A stretch of DNA of 64,000 bases, taken from positions 21,204,001 to 21,268,000 of the forward strand of contig NC_059503.1 in assembly GCF_914767665.1 (NCBI RefSeq). Direction: 5' to 3'. Under the pieces are notes generated by a model, which worked only from the letters and a program-made list of their open reading frames with translations, was not told the origin of the DNA and did no database searches. Position numbers and translations under genes: made by a program. This DNA is from Harmonia axyridis. Lineage: Eukaryota > Arthropoda > Insecta > Coleoptera > Coccinellidae. Below are positions 46,927-59,900 of this stretch, piece after piece; the stretch's first letter is position 1, and every line of letters begins with the position of its first letter.

Positions 46927-49900
46927 CTAATCCCTTGGGAAATCATCCTCTAAATTAGCGATTATGTAAGCTGTTGCTGCCCATATTGCAGTGTTTTTAT
47001 CCAAACTGACTGGATCTTCAACATCCATGGTATCTCCTTGGGAATGATGGAACCAGAAGTACTTTTCATTTTGTTGTAAGACAGCTGCCCCTGGAATTCC
47101 ATCATCTAGCCATAAATTGATATCTGAACCAACGGAATCAGATCTGGTAGACGAAGTTGCGTTCAAATTTTTGAATAACCTGAAATTGGATCTTCTTAAT
47201 TTTCTCTTCGACGAAAAACGCAATGATTTTCATTTTGCATCTTATCTATTTTACTGGAGACTTGAGGAATTCCCCATCTCGTTGAGAATAAAATTTGTTT
47301 TTCTTTGTTTGAATCAGACTCGGTCTCATAACATTCAGACTTGACAGAATTTAGCTTGAAACATAGAGTTTACATTTCATCGTAATAACCAACGAAAAAA
47401 TTTTTAACTGTGATTTCCTAAGGAGAACATCGCGAAAATTTTTTGAATATTTCATTATTAATAATTTTTGTACGTATTCCAGTATTAGCCGATCAAAAAA
47501 AATTGTGGAATAAATTGCTTTTTCTCATCTAAGTATTTATATTCCCAAAATAAAACTTTGAATTCTGATATACTATCGTTGCATTATCAAATTTTTTCAT
47601 CATTAATCTTTTACTAAAAAGCTCAGAAGCCAACGCAATTGAATTTTAATATAATCTCCATTCGCTCAATTGGCGCATGAATGAAAAAGCGCTCAAATTC
47701 GATACTACTCTTGAATTTTCTATGGTAACATTCAACTTCAATTTTTCATCTCAACGAAATCTGCAGTTTTGAAATTGACAGAAAAATAAAATTTTGAATG
47801 GCTATATTTACGGAACCACTTGTCGGATTATGCTCAAAATTCGAAAATTACAGACATGTCTGTTCAAGGAATCATCATTCAAAAGTAGAAGGTTCAACTT
47901 TTGTTTTTGTAATAATGACTTGAAACAATTGACTGGAAGATATAAATTTTCATCAATCAGGAGTAGTAAAGAATTGTACATTGTTCCAGTTACGAATTTC
48001 TAATGTAGGTATTAATGTAGCGTGAATCTTCAACTCAATAAAACTCTAATTTCAACTCACTTGACTATTTCCTTAATGATACAAGATCCTTTATCACCAC
48101 TAACATAATTCAAACCATAGGGATTGAAGGTTCCTTCATCCGATTCCATAATAAAATTCCAGTTATGAGTCTCATTTTTATGATCTTTATAATACTGTTG
48201 TGCTCCAACATATCCAAACTCCTCTGCAGTCCATAAAATTGTCCTGAAAAAAAATTAGAACATAGTTTTCATAGCATACCTACTTTTAATTCATAATGAG
48301 GATGATGTTTCTGAACACATAAAAAATATTGTCATAAATTTGAATTTCTTAATTGGAAACTTTACGTTTTTTAATAACCCTAAGCTATAATTTTCGAAAG
48401 TTTCTACCACCCCCGGACTCCAGTTTCTCGTTGATTTCCAACCCCTTAGTACACTGTTCGTGCTTATTTGGGCAATTTCACTTGGTTACTTTGTAGATTA
48501 ATTTCCAACCGATAGAGGGCACTATTATAACATTTTCAACATATTTTTCCAGCAGCAATTTTCACTGAGACAAATGACATTGATCTCCAGTAATTTCTGA
48601 GATTGAAACCTCGTTTTGTTCATTTATTTTTGAGAGACTGAATGCATGCATGTCAGCATGTCCTAGATAACATTCTGATAACGATTGAAATACAATGAGA
48701 CCACTTTACAAGCAATTTCTAATATTTTTGCCGATTTGAATTCTAATTGCTTCTGATAATAGGAAATCTTTCCGGATGGAATATACTGTCTAAATATAAA
48801 TATTAAAATTGTAAGAGTTGACTCGAAATATTTCTCAAACAAAATAAATAGATTTTTAGACAATTATCCTAGAAGTATGGGGTTGTATGGTGTCCGCTCT
48901 TTACAAATTTATTGGATATTATTTATCAATTGGCAAAAAAAATCAGCAATAGTGAAATTTCTGATATACTGAAGAGCAGAGGGCTGGATTATTTCAACGC
49001 TTCAATTATATTCTTATTCCACTTCATTATTTCGTTTAACAGTGTCGTAAACTTGTTGACCCTTTGTTGAGAGTAGTGAATATTGTGAGTTGATTGAAAA
49101 AATGGATGTGCTTCCGAAATATAAAAACTGTTCATGGAAGAGCATTGAACTAGAAATTAAACAAAATGGTTTTCCAACTTACAGCTAAGAAAATCGCATG
49201 TTTTCCAATATTATTAGTTTCACTCCCGCTCTGTAACACGGCTTTGATTAGCTCACGAGCCGCTACTGATTACAATCACTATTAGTACTAGTAATTTCGG
49301 CACATACATATTATGAGGTACCCTGTGAATAATGTATGGTGATACCCAAATCTTGAAAAATTCTCACCTTATTGTCCGTTTTGGTCTTAAGTCCAAAGAC
49401 TTCAAAACATTCAAAGCATTCCATGAAATAAAAGCACCACCACCATCATCCATAGCACCCTGACCAACATCCCAACTATCTAGGTGGCCAGATATGATAA
49501 CGACTTTTTCTGGATGACTTGAACCTTTTAATTCAGCAATTGTGTTTCTCGATGTTTTCACCTCACCCAAATGAGCTTCCATCTTCAAATTGACAACCAC
49601 CCTTTGTTTCCTGCTTTGCATTCTCTCGAGAAGATGAGCATCTTCCACAGCAAGTGCAGCAACTGGTATTTTCGTGACGTTAGCTTCGTAGCTTTGCATC
49701 CCTGTATGCGGCGAAAGTATAGAGAATGGTGCAATCGAACGGATAAGGGCAGCAACTGCTCCATGTTTTGCAGCTTCTGAAGCAGCTTTCGATCGATACA
49801 CAACGGTCTTGCCATATGAAATGAATTCTGGTGCGAAAACAACTATTTTACCTTTTGCCTGGAATTGGAGAGGGGACAATTATTACATTATTCGGTTTTT

Positions 49901-51881
49901 CGAAATTTGTGCAAAATGTACTTCGAATTTATTTGCTTTTGGTCGGTGGAACCTTTCTTTGAGAATGGGATAGATATTGATTTTCCTAGATATAATGCAA
50001 AAAATAATGTCATAGGTAGTAGAGGTTTTACACCCAAAAGAGACGATTTCTTTGACCTGATTTCCCAACAACAGAAAAACTCCATTTAAACATTTAAAGC
50101 CTTCTACAGTAGCGAGATTTTTTCATTTTTGATAGTTCGTGATAAATCAATTCAAAGAAACTCTTTGGTAGAAGCATATTAAGATATTTCTATTCCTTCA
50201 ACTATTGAGGACTATTGGATAGAAATTTCAAGAAGACTTGAGGAAGCCGATGCCATTTTTCTTTCAATCGATGTAGTATGAGGGCTCCATGTAATATTAA
50301 CATCAATTTTTTAACCATCTTACTTTAATTCATGTAACAAGACAATCGTCATTGCGAAAAAATCACTGTGTATATATCAACCTTATATTAGGCATTCATG
50401 ATGTCTGGATCTCTAAGATAATCAAACAAAACAATATTACTCAGATTTAAAGGGACATTTCACATATTAGCTATGTTAATCGTTCATGTTGTTATAGTAT
50501 TTACATTATCAATGATAATTCATATAAACTTTGTAGATGTCGTCGGATCATGTTTGATATAAATACAACAATTAGATACGAGTATAAGTATTGAATTATT
50601 GTATAGAATGCGGTATGATAACCGAAATAAAACCATATTTTGTTGACAATTTCAATAAAATACTATTTCAATTTTCTTAGAAGAAAATTTTCATTTCACT
50701 TACCTCAGCACTTCTTTCATTCAACTCATCAAAACTTTTCACAGTTAATACTTCAGCAGTAATACCATCTTCAGAAGTTCCAACGCTATTACCGAGTCCA
50801 AGAATGGGAAGATTTTGTCTTCTTGGAAACAATAAGGTTGCTGACTCTTTGCCCCTACAAAATTAAATGATTTCTATTTTATTTTTTAGTTGTGTGCTAT
50901 CAGATTCATAAAATAGAACAAAGTTATTTCCACAGATCAATCAAATCATTCCATAATGGTGCTATACCTGAAGATTGATGTATTAGGGAAACGATGTTTA
51001 TTTTCAAAATTTTCTTAATGTTGTTTAATAAGTTTGATATTTTTGAAGCATCAATTATACTTGAAACAAATGCATTCGTATAATGGGAAGAAACTTTTAT
51101 ATATTTTCAATCAACATGAATCAAAAAGTTCGAGAAAAGTACTATTGGGATAAGGAACTTAGAGACAATAATTCTGAGATACATGAACAAATTGAATTTC
51201 CTTAAGGAATTTGCGAGAAAACTTGAAAATATTATTAGTTGAACATCTACAATGGAAAAATTAACTTGGTCAGATCAGTTGTTCTTATTTCAATAGTGGG
51301 CTCGAATTTTCTTTGAATAGTTCCCTGCTCCAAATTAGAGAATTACAGACATCGTTTCATAACAGTGTCCGAAATTTTCGCTCGATTTAACTCTCTCTTC
51401 GTAGACAATCGCGATTGTTTTTTAATGAAACCTGAATAAGAAATTGAATTTTTTTAAAAATCATATTTTCTAAATGATGAAAAACTCCAGTGAAAGAAAT
51501 TTTTTGATTTTACCTTATCCAAGTTTGGACAGGAGCATCTTCACCATGTACGTTCTCAAGTTTCTTCAATTTGGACTTTTCCAACATATAATCGATAGCA
51601 TTTTCCAAATTTTCAGTACCAGCCAATCTATTACCAAATTTATCAATAAAAGTCGCAAGTTCGTTGTACGTACTAGTTTTAAATTGTCCATTCACTATTT
51701 CTTTGATTAGTACATTAACCGTGGGTTGATAAGAAGCAATCTCCGCTATCAACTTGTTCGACAGATAATTTTTACAGTCTAGTATTTCGTTATCCAACAC
51801 GCTCGAATGAATCACATTCAACAACAATAATAGCACAAAAGCCTTGATCATCTTTGTCATATTAAAAGCTGACCATACCAA
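46927..51881 (-). CDS. carboxypeptidase Q (M28 metallopeptidase), 481 aa, five exons
   Basis: Complement join 51514-51881, 50704-50854, 49368-49858, 48061-48243, 46927-47179 (1446 nt); all introns are GT-AG and phases agree. Residues about 11-25 are a signal peptide (MIKAFVLLLLLNVIHS); three in-frame ATGs (51881, 51860, 51851) compete, the third giving the neatest signal. A prodomain-like region and PA-type insert precede the M28 core. The zinc and catalytic residues are visible: SGHLDSWD (His), MDDGGG (Asp), TAEEFG (catalytic Glu and ligand Glu), MESDEGTF (Asp) and HHSQGDT (His). The length matches mammalian CPQ (about 470). The enzyme is secreted or lysosomal and hydrolyses dipeptides with free N- and C-termini. 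A second first exon lies upstream. The gene symbol is left blank, since insects often have several CPQ paralogues. Confidence 0.92.
47180..48060. other. CPQ intron 4
   Basis: Contains a copy of the dispersed repeat also present at 41.2-42.0 kb (TGGCTATATTTACGGAAC near 47799). No exon. Confidence 0.5.
48244..49367. other. CPQ intron 3
   Basis: No gene is seen. A somewhat GC-richer patch at 48400-48530 (CCCCCGGACTCCAGTTTC, CGATAGAGGGCAC) looks like a degenerate dispersed repeat. Confidence 0.4.
49859..51513. other. CPQ introns 2 (49859-50703) and 1 (50855-51513)
   Basis: AT-rich intronic sequence around exon 2. I see no further exon or element. Confidence 0.5.
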
Positions 51882-52670
51882 TCAACGAATTGGAATGGAC
51901 TGACCAGCGGATCAAACTGAATAAAACGTCGTAGACAATTTAATGAGTTCTATTCTTTTTGCATCATTATCGTCGAGATAAGTATTTCCTAATCACATCA
52001 TAATCTATACAGGGTATTTCTAAATTATTGCGAAAGATTTTACACTTTAGTTAAAATTAAAATTAAGAAGATGCTTCTTTATTATATTTGATCGCTCGTT
52101 CACCGATCGCAATTTTGTTGAAATGTGTGTACTGCCCCCAGAAAATATGATAAATGATGAGCCCTCATCAGAAGCTCCTGAATTCAGATCAGAGCTTTCT
52201 TCAAGTTTAGGTACCCAGTTATTTTAACTGATAAGAAATAGGCTTCTTTTCAATAAGAGCAGCCTTCTCCTTCAACAAATTATAAATTCTTTGACTTAGT
52301 AATCTGAATATTATTTTATTTTTGAGAGGAAGACAATAGAAATAAAAGAGTTGTGTATTGGATTTGTATATATCTGTATCCTTTCTTGATATGATAAAAA
52401 AATGGTCACTCGCAAAGGTGCAAACTGATAAAAATCAGTTGAAACATGCATAGACTGCTTGTATGATATACCTGATATTTTTATTTCATCAGCAAAAATA
52501 ATATCAGACTGAATACAGCTGATATTGCGAATATCTAAATGAACCAATTGAAATTGCTTATCATAGATAGACACAAGAGGATTTGTTTCTCAATTTAATT
52601 TTTCAAGGTACCTACGAACAAGGAAGAATAATACAATAAAATCCGATATACCTAATAAGCGGATATTCGA
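51882..52670. other. promoter side of the proximal CPQ first exon
   Basis: It holds one CAGGGTATTTC terminus next to TATA at 52006-52020, without a visible partner. No ORF is supported. Confidence 0.4.
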
Positions 52671-52938
52671 TAGGTATAGTATATCCAAAGTCACTTGAAG
52701 TACTCCATAAACACGCTTGGCCATAGAAGTCCCTTTGAAATGGATACCGCGATCTGCTAAATACCGGGGTTTATTTGAAAGTATTATTAGGCAATAAATT
52801 CACTCGTCCCAAAGGAATTTCTGGAAACTTGGATAACCCTTGCATAATCGAAACATTCTGGCTTCCTTCAAGTGAACAACCCTTGTATAATCCAAATATT
52901 CTCTCTTCCTCCAAGTAACTTTGGATATGCTATACCTA
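52671..52938. repeat. ~268-bp foldback repeat
   Basis: The arms TAGGTATAGTATATCCAAAG TCACTTGAAG (left) and the complement in CTCCAAGTAACTTTGGATAT GCTATACCTA (right) match with few differences. Inside, a 50-base unit (ACCCTTG-ATAATC-AA-ATTCT) is repeated in tandem at about 52830-52920. It lies between the two CPQ first exons. Confidence 0.65.
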
Positions 52939-53500
52939 TTTATCATATTATATCATATGAGTCGCGATGCTCGTGAAATTTTTGAAACAAATTTTTGTCA
53001 ATCATGGCGCATGTATTTCACTATTTGGTTTTATTAGATATTCATTACTAATCACTTATTATGGTACCCACTTATCATTAATTATTTATATTTCATTTTT
53101 GATAACTATCATTTGTTATTACTAATTTTTATATAATTTATAACAATAAACTTTTGGAGTATGTATTCCAAAAAAAAAATTAATGATGGAACTAGTAGTC
53201 TACATGAGTGCTATATGAATGAACTCATAAGAAAATTTTTTTTGCTGCACTGCATTGATTCTCCTGCTACTAATTTCAAAGGCTGAAAATCAAAGAATCA
53301 AATGAAAGTATGATTCATTTTTCCAAAAATTGATGGTATATAGCCCTAAATTCTGAAACATGAGTTGATAAGATGAAACTTATTCCTTTCACTTTTAACT
53401 CATATTGATTTGGCGTTGGCATTGTAGACTTCTTGTATTAATTATAAAATATCGAATTCAGACAAAATATAATGAGAGAATTAACAAATTGATACCTTAC

Positions 53501-53871
53501 CTACTCCAGCTTTCTAATGAAACCTCCTCTGTGTGAATATTTTCCAGATTTTTAGATTTAAATTTTTCCAATAAATAATCGATTGAATTTTCCAAATTTT
53601 CACTACCTGCAATTCTATTGCCAAATGTATCAATAAAAAATGCCAGTTCCTCAAAGGTGCTACCCTTGAATGAACCAGTAACGGATGCTTCAACTATTGT
53701 GTCAACCAGAAGCTGATATGAAGCAATCTCTTTCTTGACAGACGCAGTCAGTGACTTTTCGCAAAATGCGTCTTCAGCATTTATCGGATTAGAAATAAGG
53801 AGTGCTACCAAGCATCCAATCAAAGATATTATGATTAATATACTAGCGCTGTACTTAAACAAAGGACTCAT
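53501..53871 (-). CDS. alternative first exon of carboxypeptidase Q (or partial tandem duplicate)
   Basis: The frame starts at ATG 53871 with a strong signal anchor (ILIIISLIGCLVALLIS) and then repeats the layout of CPQ exon 1: EIASYQLLVDTIV, FKGSTFEELAFFIDTFGNRI, AGSENLENSIDYLLEKFKSK, ending ESWSR. It stops at a donor (AG then GTAAGG) in the same phase (2) and at the same Arg codon as exon 51514-51881, so it could splice directly to 50854. No other M28 exons lie between the two. Identity to exon 1 is moderate (roughly half), so the duplication is old and both copies have stayed open. Alternative first exons giving two N-termini is the simplest reading; a truncated paralogue is the alternative. 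Confidence 0.7.
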
Positions 53872-54260
53872 TTCACCTGATAATATTCTTAATGAAATTA
53901 TTCAGGACAATCAAATGAATCTGATAATCAAGTATGATCAAATCCAAAACATACTGACAAACAATTATATTCAAATTTTCGTCCAACATGTTGTTATATT
54001 GCGCTTTATATTTGATGTGTGATTGAAAGATCTTTAGTAAAACACAAATATCCTAGTTACAATTGTTCCCATTACGATTTTATAATTTACTTTCGAAAGA
54101 ATGGTTTAATCATAGTACCAAGCATTATCTCTGATAAGAGACCTTCTATAGAAATCAGTAATGTCAATGTTGTGATAGGACAGGTCTCGAAATTTAAGGC
54201 GAAGTTTAAAATTTCCTTGAAAATTTAATAAGCCACGATAAATTATATCAGAGTGAGATA

Positions 54261-54650
54261 CAGGGTGAATTTCAAAAAACTTTCCATTGGCATATCTCCG
54301 TAGTTATAAGAGGTATGAAAAACAGTTATAAATGTTTGAATGGAAAGAATACCGACATCTTGACTTGATCATGGAAAAAATAGTTGTACAAGGAAATCCA
54401 GTATTTATAGAAATCAGATTTCCTTTCAACAGGATGGTGCTCTACCTCTCGTCCCACAGCCTTCTTGGCGTTCGGTAATGATTAGCGTTGAATACCTACT
54501 CACTACCCTAGCCAATGGATTGGCAGAAGCAAAAAAGTACTAATCGAATGGCCTATTATATTAACTGTTTGAACATTTTTAACTATTTTTTCATATCTCC
54601 TTGAACTTTAAGAAATGCCAATGATATTAAGTTTTCAAAAATACATCCTG
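54261..54650. mobile_element. ~390-bp TIR element containing mariner-like debris
   Basis: The left CAGGGTGAATTTCAAAAAAC, with CCATTGGCATATCTCC further in, pairs with GGAGATATG... ATGCCAATG...TTTTCAAAAATACATCCTG at the right. The interior plus strand reads FQQDGAL, then PSWRSVMISVEYLLTTLANG, reminiscent of the F-QQDGAPPH block of mariner-type transposases. It is a deletion derivative. Confidence 0.7.
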
Positions 54651-56901
54651 TATACTTATCTCTTCCAGCAAGAAATGTACTCAACAATTTCCATAGGAAG
54701 ATCTTAAATAAATCTGGAATCAGTGTTAGAGAATATTCTACATATTTGTCTGATAGATAACAAATAGAATGTTCTATTATTATCTCAAATAAGGGATTCG
54801 AAGACTCAAGAAGGCAACGCCAATCGGCTTAACATTTTGACTTCGGAAGTTATACAAAAAAAATCACAACTCAGAGAGTTGAATTCATTTATTCCGGTTT
54901 TTTCCAATTATGAGGAGATTGAATGTTATCGATAAGAAATTTCAATAAAATTTGGTTTTTTCAAATCACTCTCTTTCATTTTTGTATTGACCTATTAAGC
55001 CCATACAACAATAGGTTATAAAAGACTTTATATTTCGAGAAATATTTAAAGTTATTTTGCAATTAAGTAGCACAATCTTTTCACCCACATGAAATGTAAC
55101 AAAATTTCGTTTTTTATGTAGGTATTATTACCTAAATATCTCTGATAATTTAATTACTTGATTAAAATTATTTCGAACTTCTTTGAATACTTGTTGCATC
55201 CATATATGCAAGTAGGATGTATATATAATTTTGAGTTCTCATATAGTTCATAGTTTTGTATTAACTTTGCTACCGCTGTTTTTTTTTCAGAAATTCGTGG
55301 CTTTATTGTAAAAAACTGGTTACACATTGTATCGATGGAAATTCATTATGAAAGAAATAAAATAATATATTTGTGGTATTTTCATATTTAATTTGAAATT
55401 ATAGATTGTTGTTCTACTGGAAGGAGCCCGAAAAAATGGTTTCATAAATTTATCTGGCGAAAAAATTTAAATTTATCAACTAAAACTAGATTTCTCATTA
55501 GTTATTAAAAATTATTATTGTTCTCTCTGGAATAAAGTTTTCGTAAAAAAAAGTTTATTTCGATGGAAAAAAAGCTCTTGTTCTTTTACCTAAGATAAAA
55601 CAATTAGTATTCATATTATGATGCTCCGCTTATGATGCTCAAGCCAGAGGTATGGTTGTGCCATAGACGTATCATATATTATCATATATTAGGATAATAA
55701 GTCTATGGGTTGTGCCTCCTGTAGCGACATCTATAGAAAGCTAAGCAAAGCTTTCAACTGGAGGTTCAAAAATCTTAATTCTATAAAACTATTTTATAGC
55801 TTATTCTATTCCGTCTAGATGGTGACTCAGGTATACATATTAATAATATTTCACTTCCACTGAATGAGCCGATGAAATTCTTACCAATACTATCATTCAC
55901 GATCGTTAAAAACTCACCTAGCGATTTTCATTTAGGTGGTAATCGTATTTTACCAAGTTCTCATCTTGAGAAAGTTAGTTGTTTTTGTAGGTAAAGTGTA
56001 GATATCGAAATGACGGAACCTGGTAAAAGTGTTGGAAGGTCACTGGTAATAACATTATTTTTTCCAGAGAAGGCTCAATTATTTATATACTCAAAAATCT
56101 CTATTCGATTCAGATTTGTGGGAAAAGTTTAATTTTCCAGAAACAGATTCAAAATATCTATTTTTCATTCAAGTAGGATGAATTAATATAGGATAGGATA
56201 TAGGTACCTGAGTCAGGCTTAATTTTTGATGACATTTTTATTACATCAATTCGTTTTTAAATTTTGGCTAGAACAAATTTTTCTGCTGAGTTGATTCTCT
56301 TATAAATTTGCTTCAATCGTCGAATTGAATCTGAAAAAAATTGATATTCTTCAATTTTGAGTTTCAATTGGATTCAATTCTCATTTTCGGCATTGTTGAG
56401 TGAAAAATTCAGATGACAATATCTGCACAACTAAATTTTGCCGTTTAAATACTGAATTGGAGCATTCAGAACTCAAACCTATCAAATGAATTGAATTTGA
56501 TCTTCCTTATATGTTCCTGATGAGTTCATTCTTGATCAAAAAATTAGGAATAATACAGAATATGATAGTATTCCCTTGAACAAAACAATCAATAAGAAAA
56601 TGTGTAGCAACAAAAAATATGTTAGGGAATATTTTCGAATACAAACATCTTATAGACAAAAACCATACGAAATAGGAGAAAGCTATATTAGGTAAACCCT
56701 GTTTTTTTTTGCCCAAATGATAAAGAAAAACAAAAGTTCACAACGAATTATATACTTGCTCAAAAATACTATTATGAATAATATCATATACTTTGAACAT
56801 ACAGATGACATTTATGTATCACTATATTTCTAACATAAATTCTTCAAAAGTATTCATATATTTTCAATATAAACTATCAACATATAATTCCAACTAAACA
56901 T
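54651..56901. other. spacer between CPQ and unc80
   Basis: AT-rich. It contains the unc80 3'-UTR on the minus strand (56237 and 56706 regions offer TTTATT/TTTTTT on the plus strand). No gene is supported. Confidence 0.45.
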
Positions 56902-59900
56902 TTAGATGAGTGTTGTTTCATCTTGTTGATCGAATACAACTAACAAAGACTGTTGAGACGAGGATCTCTCAGCATGGCTCAGCAATGCTGTTTTCTCCCC
57001 ATTTTCATTCAGAGAACATTCTGGGGAGCTGTTATCACCTTGCATGAAATTGTTGGTTGTAGTAGCACTGCTGGTAGAAGGCAGGTCTTGAAAATCTGGC
57101 GAAGCCAGAGGGGGAAAAGCCTTGGGGCTTGATTCCAATGTTTCCTTCAAGTGCATCACAGGGTATGATTCTCGATAACCCGAAGTGCTAGATGTCTGAG
57201 ATACGGCACTGTCCTCGTCCCATGACCCTTCGGTTGGATTTATTCTTGTGGCTATACGCAAGCGATGAGGATCTGGAAGAACCTGTGCTTGACTGCCAGA
57301 GCTCTGATCTGATGAGCGTGTAGAGGTTGCTGTTACTGGCGAGGAAGGTTTGCTCAGTTCTTCTTCATTTGTGAGCTTAACATGCGAAACCTGTTTATTG
57401 AAAATGCATATCATACTGAAATCATAGAAGGATTTGAATTGTTAAAGGTTTACCTCACTTCCATGGCTGTTTTTTCTGCTCCTTCTCAAGCGAAATGTCT
57501 TTCTACTCTGAGGCTTTATTCTCTGCAATTTGGATCTACTAGGTTGATTCTCACCAGAGCTCTCTTCTGCAGGACTACCAGGACTTAACGGCGTCGTGGA
57601 CGTTTCACCTATTTTGGGACAGCCAATAAAAATTGTTTTCGTTTATATACACATGCGCAGATACAACATCGACGTGCAACAATGTCTAGTTCATATAGGT
57701 GTGTTGGTGCATAAGTTTGGCTTTGTTGTGACTATGTAGAAGTATTACCTGATGAATGTCTAAATTCTACGGAAGAAACAAAGCGCAGTTTTTGAACCTT
57801 CTGAGCAATGAAAGATTCGGATTTGTGTATTTGAGTGCCTCGGTCCTCGCTCACCGAAGATCTTTGGGAAGAACGATCTGAAAGAGGTAATGCACGACAT
57901 CCAAACAACTATCACATTGAATTATATAGGGCATTTCAGTTTAAAAGGTTTTTATTTCAATGATAATAAAGGAAACGAAAAATTGCGCACAACGAAAGAG
58001 AAATTATCTCGAAACTTTAATTTAAAATAAACTATTCTACTTCTTCTTTTAATTCATTCGCTGATCTACTTTCGTACTTAATTTTTTCCACTGAATGAAG
58101 AAATATTTGCACGTTTGCAGGACAAAGAAATTAATTGAAAGTAATTTGATACGAAATTCAGTTATCTTGTGCTAGGAAATTCTGATCAATACTTGATTTC
58201 AAAAAAGCTCTTTGTAACAGACACTGGATAAGGCTGGTTACTATTATTTTCTTTGTAGAATATTTAGTCAATTAGAACAAACTATCAAGCTTTTTGATCC
58301 GTATCATGAAGCAACCTTCAAATTACCAGAAGAGGCAACATTTGAAAAAATATTTCTTTTTCATTGACACCCTCATTTATGATAGTTCAAGAAAAATATA
58401 TAAATTAATTTGAAGAAAAAATGTTGGTTATAAGAATGTAATGAATCAAAGTTATATTCATAATAACAGTGACATTAGTGTGTTGGATGAAATTTTTGAT
58501 TGTTTGATTTATTTATTTGAGTAATTTAGATGTGAACTGGAAACATCCACTTTGAAGTGCTCAATGAACATCACTGAAATATTTGAGTGGATTTAAACAT
58601 TTTTGTTGAATAATTAGTATTTTTGGGTTTTTCTTTTGAGAAAGTTATCGATCTTTCAGTTGAATAAATCAATGAAAAGATATCATTCAATTCAAACCAT
58701 ACAAAACGATTTTTCTTGAGTCATGGAAAAAATTAAATACCTACATAAATACTTCAACAAATATCGATAATCCCCCTGACATTGTGCGCAGTATTCAATT
58801 TATTCAACGTTAGTTCAAGAATTCGGCGATGAAACATATTTAGGAAAACTAATCTGCTAAAATTCAATGTTTACTACTAGTTACTGTTTTAAATGAAATG
58901 GATATAGAATGAATAATAATATAATAGAATAAAAAGAAAATTAATAAAATGGACGCATATGATTAAAAAAATACCCGCGTCATAAGTATAACGTTTTTTC
59001 AATGAACCACCTGAATTGCCCTACTAGATAGGGAGATTCAACATTAGGTAGCAAAAAATTCATAGCAATAGGCACATGATGCAACCTACAAATACATTTC
59101 TGAATTATTTGTATTCAGTGTTACATGCAAGTATCACGTTATTATAAACGACTATAAAAACACCGCAAACTATCAAAAAGGGAAGAATATACAATATGAG
59201 AAAGTTATATATTCAATATTGTGCTTTGGATAAACAAATTCAAAGCTCAGTTATATTATGTTCTTGCGGAAAACACATATTAATAACACTATTAGTATAG
59301 CATGAGAACTATTTCTGAGATTTGAGCTTTCTGTCTTTTACCTGGTTGATTGATGGGAGTTGAGCTTTCTTTCTGTGATTCATTTCCTTCAAGAATACTG
59401 TTAGCTGTACCTTGATTTGGCGTTGAAACATGACTCGTGCTTGTTGAAGATTCTGAAGAGATATATCCAACATAAAAAAATTGTTCTAATCCAGAAGTAT
59501 AGCTATAGGTAATTCAAAGTAATTTCTTCATTGGCAAATTTACAACACTTTTGGAGCGCTTGTTCTCCGAATCGTTTGCTATATTTTATTGATTATAAAT
59601 GAATATATGTACCTTTATGTCCGAAGTGACTATGCGTCTGATCATTCCCAAATTTTCCTTCGCCTGTCAACAAACCTATTAAGGAATGCCTAGGATGTTT
59701 ACTAACTTCCGAAGTCATCACTACAGTTGGCTGCATTGGTTCGTCTCTTTTTTGAGATTCTGTGCTTTCTGAAGCTGTAAAATATTCATACAATAAAAAA
59801 GCAATTCAATTGTAAGAGGTGTGATGAATTGTACAAAACTGAGAATGAAGAAAAAACTCACAATCTTCTAGCTCCTCTTTGAGCTCTTTCATTCGACGGG

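Noticed and set aside
54019..54228. Plus-strand 69-codon frame next to the CPQ alternative exon
   Set aside because: No similarity to CPQ or any family; antisense to its upstream region.
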